Assembly: GCA_903813345.2 (NCBI GenBank)
Contig: CAIIXF020000006.1
Span: 684,001 to 748,000 of the forward strand
DNA from: Owenia fusiformis
Lineage: Eukaryota > Annelida > Polychaeta > Sabellida > Oweniidae
Direction of reading: 5' to 3'
DNA length: 64,000 nt
Below, one piece after another: positions 61,001 to 64,000 of the stretch (the first letter of the stretch is position 1; every line of letters begins with the position of its first letter). Both the position numbers and the translations under genes were made by a program. The notes below the pieces were generated by a model that made no database searches, was not told the origin of the DNA, and saw nothing but the letters and a program-made list of their open reading frames with translations.

Positions 61001-63403
61001 ATTTACTGACAATTCATAACAGTACTGTAATATCCTTTTTGAATAAACAGTTTCCCATTTGAACCCGTCTATGAGTTGTCTGGATTTGGAAAACCAGTCC
61101 ATTTTCATAACCCTCCTTTCACTTTAACAATATATAGAATGAGTAGAGCTTTTAAAATTTTGCTTTCAGAATTTTTCAGCATTTTTAATGGTCCAATAAG
61201 CCCATATGTATTTATTAAGACCCATTAACCCTTTATCCATATGTTAAACATTTTATAATAGGTGTGATTGAAGGATTCTTGTCTATGGCTTATTTTGATT
61301 ACTGTTTCAGGTAAAATAGTTGAAGCCCTGAAATTTGATAGCATACCATTCTTGCCCATCATTCTGTGAGGGGTACAATATCAGATTTCTCATTTTTTCG
61401 TAGGGAACTTGAATTTCTTTATTTAGTGCTAATATTTTTTTTGATAAGAATGTCATAAATATGGTAAGCAAATACTTGATGGTAAAAATATGATTAATTA
61501 AGATCATTTGCCATCCCCACCCATATGTGGTTATTATTTGTTTTGCAAAAGTCAATACAGGAATCTAAATCATATGAAGCAGTTATAGGAAATATTTTGG
61601 TTAACTTACATGGTAATATATAAGTCATGTTTGGTGGACATGTATGTGAATCAGAAGTTAATATTTCTATTGCAATTTTGGTGTGTCTTCGTAATTTGAT
61701 TATCAAAGTGACCCTTTTTTGATAACATTGTAAAATGGACAAACAATCTAATTTTGTGGATACCCCAAAGCTGAAATAAGGTGATGAAATTTATGAATAT
61801 TCTCTACCATGGCAGGCTAATTCTCTCTTTAGGGTGCAGATATGGTTGAATTTGATGTCCAGTTGACGAAAGACCTTGTACCAGTTCTATATCATGACTT
61901 CAATGTGTGTCTTACAATGCGAAAGGTAAGTGTACCTAACTTCCCTATTTGGAATGAAAACAAACTTGCCCTTAGAAAAGTCTGAAAATATTTTCTGATT
62001 TAGTAATTGCCTTATTTATCCATCGTGGATTGCAAAATAATAAATGTTGAATGTATGTATATTTCAGAAGAAGAAAGAAGACTTACAACTGTTCCAGGTT
62101 CCAGTTAAAGACCTAACCAATGCTCAACTCCAGAGTCTCAAGGTGACAAAATACTCTGATTTATTAAAACTACCTTACTGATTTCATACAATTTCAGTCC
62201 TATTTATGTAACTCATTTTGATAAAACGTAGTATGTTCTATTTGTGTATGCACTATGCATGGACATATGATAATATACGTCCATGGTGTGTTATGAATAT
62301 AAATTGGGACTCGTGATCAGAAAAATGAAAATCTGGTCAGAAAAAAATAAAATCTGGTCAGAAAAAATGCAGGTAAAGGTAAGAACTCCTGGTGTTGAAA
62401 ATGGTAAATGTTGAATAAAAAATTACACAGGTTAGAAAAATTAAAGAAATTTAATATCAATATCACTCACATCTAGTCTAATATTAAATTTTCATTTTAT
62501 TACAGCTAGACCATGTTTCTATGCAGAAGTACAGTAATATAGACCTTACAACTGAAGAGAGCAACCCCCCTGAAGAACAACCATCACCAGAACTAACACG
62601 GCTGTTTGAGAGCCTAGATCCCCTGCTAGGCTTCTGTATAGAGCTCAAATACCCACAGAGATATATGGTATGTAACTGACATTTTTGGGGTTTTGACTCA
62701 TTTGGCTTGTCTGGCAAAGCAAAGTTTTTTCAAATTGTTTTCTACAAAATATCATAACATAGCAAAATGTAAAAGCAAAATGTTGAGATATTATATAATT
62801 CAGAACAGTTATTTGTGAAAAATGTCTGAAATATCGATATGTATTAGATAGGGCTCTCACGGTTTCATAATTCCTCAGTTCGGTTCACGGTTTTTATCTT
62901 TTCGGTTCGGTTCGGTTTGGTTCTTATCGCACTTTAATGTAAAAAATCAAATAACTCAAATTGACACTTCATCTAACTAATGTATTCAACACCATCTCTC
63001 GTTGGAAATCCAAAATAACCCCAACAGTGGGCCTTATACGACTTTGGAGCGTTTAGAATGCCGAAATCTTCACCTCTCGTTTCGAGATTCATGTTCCTCA
63101 ACTTTAGCGAACGGCACTTTTTTTCTCGAACGTACCGACCGAGGCCCTAGAACCGCGGAGCACCGCGGTTCTGGTACACCGTTAGACCCTTAGTATTAGA
63201 TCAATTTCATGGAAAAATCTTTGGTATTGTGACCAAACAGCCAACATAATTACATGTATATGTCTTTTTCAGAATGGTACTCATGAAATGGATCACTATT
63301 TTGACCCAAACCTGTACCTGGATATAATCTTAGAGCAGATTCTGAAGTTAGCTGGTGAAAGACGTATAATACTCTGCTGTTTTCACCCAGATATATGCGC
63401 CAT
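46053..63403 (+). CDS. GPCPD1: GPCPD1: glycerophosphocholine phosphodiesterase with CBM20 domain (3' end outside window)
   Basis: Thirteen exons: 46053-46207, 48890-49047, 49556-49603, 50005-50159, 50572-50652, 56179-56295, 57145-57304, 57520-57655, 60183-60237, 61833-61925, 62068-62142, 62506-62667 and 63273-63403; every phase fits, giving 508 codons to the last donor. Exons 1-2 encode a CBM20 starch-binding domain ([22 protein letters not shown]). The phosphodiesterase domain begins [12 protein letters not shown] (HRG about 326-328), then RENT (Glu343), [11 protein letters not shown] (Glu361, Asp363) and VPVLYHDF (His376), the GDPD catalytic set. It hydrolyses glycerophosphocholine to choline and glycerol-3-phosphate in the cytosol. 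About 160 C-terminal residues of the usual 670 are missing at the edge. The start at 46053 aligns with vertebrate GPCPD1 and an in-frame TGA lies at 46011. The exon at 57145 is preceded by five extra copies of its acceptor and first half. Confidence 0.93.
46890..47225. repeat. GGTGGTGACATTTTGT repeat block in GPCPD1 intron 1, left part
   Basis: Tandem units of about 95 bp: GGTGGTGACATTTTGT, TTAATGCCTTGTTT, GTCATAATGGCAGTCAGG and GTAACAATTGTTACAC. The same units continue after the tandem block, at 48365-48525, so the block between them was inserted into this repeat. The first word is also the end of the family A arrays. Confidence 0.7.
47230..48365. repeat. Tandem-unit repeat (family B relative) in GPCPD1 intron 1
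   Basis: It opens with ACGTACGTACGTCCGTCCGT and a (CCGT)n run, then GGGCGATAACTCAAATACCG, then about six units of 126-158 bp with GCGATTTTGTTCATATTTGG, TATGTGAATACTATAAGCAT, GGCGGCCATTTTTCAAAATG and ACTATAACTCGAAAAGTAG words. It closes with CTGTTCGATGGGATTCGCTA. The opening and closing words are shared with family B at 51130-51965. Confidence 0.75.
50800..52215. repeat. Composite repeat in GPCPD1 intron 6: family B inside family A
   Basis: Family A units (TGACCTTCTCAAGGTC, CTTGCTTCAAATTGACC) at 50800-51125 are interrupted by family B (51130-51965: GTCCGTCCGTTCGTCTGTGT, GGGCGATAACTCC, four units of about 144 bp, end TTGTTCGGTGGGATTTGCTA) and resume at about 51975-52215. This shows the insertion order: A first, then B. 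Confidence 0.75.
54182..55889. mobile_element. Foldback element with about 515-bp inverted arms in GPCPD1 intron 6
   Basis: The left arm runs 54182-54697 from ACACCCTGGGTATAGTCTGT; the right arm is its complement at about 55375-55889, ending CCCAGGGTGT. The arms are nearly identical: a shared open frame ([20 protein letters not shown] onward) differs by one residue over about 76. The 680-bp centre contains a family C element (about 54885-55130) with CCGGTAC words in inverted order. The repeated frame in the arms probably does not encode a protein. Confidence 0.82.
56661..57144 (+). repeat. Five extra 94-bp copies of a GPCPD1 splice acceptor plus partial exon
   Basis: Acceptors TTTACAG followed by GGGTATTCATTAGATTTC occur with exons starting at 56675, 56769, 56863, 56957, 57051 and 57145, exactly 94 bp apart. 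Units carry the same coding stretch ([20 protein letters not shown]) with a few substitutions. Only the sixth runs on into the rest of the exon and a GT donor at 57305. Reading through from any earlier acceptor shifts the frame at the unit border (94 is not a multiple of 3) and meets TGA in the next unit. Confidence 0.9.
58030..58436. mobile_element. Inverted-repeat element with C runs at both inner ends
   Basis: The left arm GGGGAGGCATCAAAAGTTCA, ATGTCTGATAGGAAACTAAA, TAAATCTAG (58034-58080) is mirrored by TTTAGTTTCCTATCAGACAT, TGATCTTTTGATGCCTCCCC at 58388-58436. Arms are about 48 bp with runs of 11 or more C just inside (58091-58101, 58373-58383). It lies in GPCPD1 intron 8. Confidence 0.7.
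59160..60015. repeat. Minisatellite of 29-30 bp units in GPCPD1 intron 8
   Basis: Units of the form ATGACATCAAGTCTATATTG plus ACATTACTC repeat about 25 times with variants (GTCTGTATTGACAT, TAACTCATGATATCAAATC). Groups of units repeat as higher-order blocks (compare 59460-59590 with 59710-59830). Confidence 0.85.
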
Positions 63404-64000
63404 GTAAGTAGTGGCTGTCAAATGTGTTTATTATAACCCTGATGTATACTGGATTAAAAAAAAAAGAAAAAAAAGTATACTGGATTAATATATATGTATA
63501 TGCTATAATATATGCTCTTTGACCATTACAGATGATAGTAGAAAATCTATATGTGGTGGTTCATATCAGAGTGCAAATATATTCAATTCCATACAACAAT
63601 TTTTCTAGAAAAATGAGTTAACATTTTTATAAAAAGATTCAAGATGGGGTCCTAATCCACAGTCAGATCAATAATCAAGGACTTTATTGACATGTTTTTG
63701 GCTCTCCCTGTATTCTGATCTGTTAATGCATTATATGAGCCCTTCAGTCTATTCAAATGGACAGCGATTACAAAATGTGATAGTTCCTACTACTACTTCT
63801 AATCCTATTCTAGATATTAAACTCGGTACCACTACTTCTTATTCACTGGGTGAAGGTTTGATAAAAACTTCGAAATTGTAATAGCGCTGATAATGATTTG
63901 ATAAAACATCTTGATAATTTTAATTTGCTACAATCTTGATGCCCGTCTCTAATAAAAGCATGCAGAAATATTGACACACCCTGTATTTTGAAATCTGTCT

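Noticed and set aside
1-64000. tRNA, rRNA, snRNA or CRISPR-like features
   Set aside because: I looked for box B-like and spaced direct-repeat patterns by eye and found none that fold or space correctly; a covariance-model scan could not be run.

Overview
This is about 64 kb of AT-rich nuclear DNA from an invertebrate animal. Genes have spliceosomal introns with GT...AG borders and AATAAA signals. Protein content is metazoan: GPCPD1, PPP1R11, a DC-STAMP-domain protein, GT92 and DUF1647 proteins. The DUF1647 and GT92 families, the tandem sulfotransferase-like genes and the very high load of foldback DNA, MITEs and minisatellites suggest a marine invertebrate, perhaps a lophotrochozoan. The sequence alone does not fix the phylum.

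Layout. (1) 1-30.2 kb holds a loose cluster of genes for predicted Golgi type II sugar-modifying enzymes: the 3' end of a GT92 glycosyltransferase (1-623), two tandem single-exon sulfotransferase-like genes (3956-4924, 5914-6906), two three-exon DUF1647 genes (10069-11843, 17790-20960) and a single-exon GT-A-like glycosyltransferase on the minus strand (28992-30191). An intronless DC-STAMP-domain gene (DCST/sneaky-like, minus, 23558-25937) sits inside this cluster and is broken by a 7-bp tandem duplication. (2) 32.2-36.5 kb holds PPP1R11 (PP1 inhibitor-3), minus strand, assembled from four small exons. (3) 36.5-46 kb has no recognisable gene but is packed with foldback elements, palindromes and MITEs. 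(4) 46.05 kb to the right edge holds GPCPD1 (CBM20 plus glycerophosphodiester phosphodiesterase), plus strand, thirteen exons recognised, with the 3' end outside the window.

Most striking points: a six-fold, exactly 94-bp tandem duplication of a splice acceptor plus partial exon inside GPCPD1; a nearly perfect 1.94-kb duplication of the last exon of the first DUF1647 gene together with its downstream minisatellite; the frameshifted DC-STAMP gene; two same-strand reading frames 8 nt apart (glycosyltransferase, then a small acidic membrane protein); and a set of long palindromes around 41.9-45.2 kb whose arms differ while their tips share a short direct-repeat motif built around CGN.

Functionally, the cluster enzymes would act in the Golgi lumen on glycans (transfer and sulfation). 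Their joint action is inferred from co-location and topology only. GPCPD1 and PPP1R11 are conserved housekeeping-type genes with no evident link to the cluster. No tRNA, rRNA or CRISPR feature was recognised.
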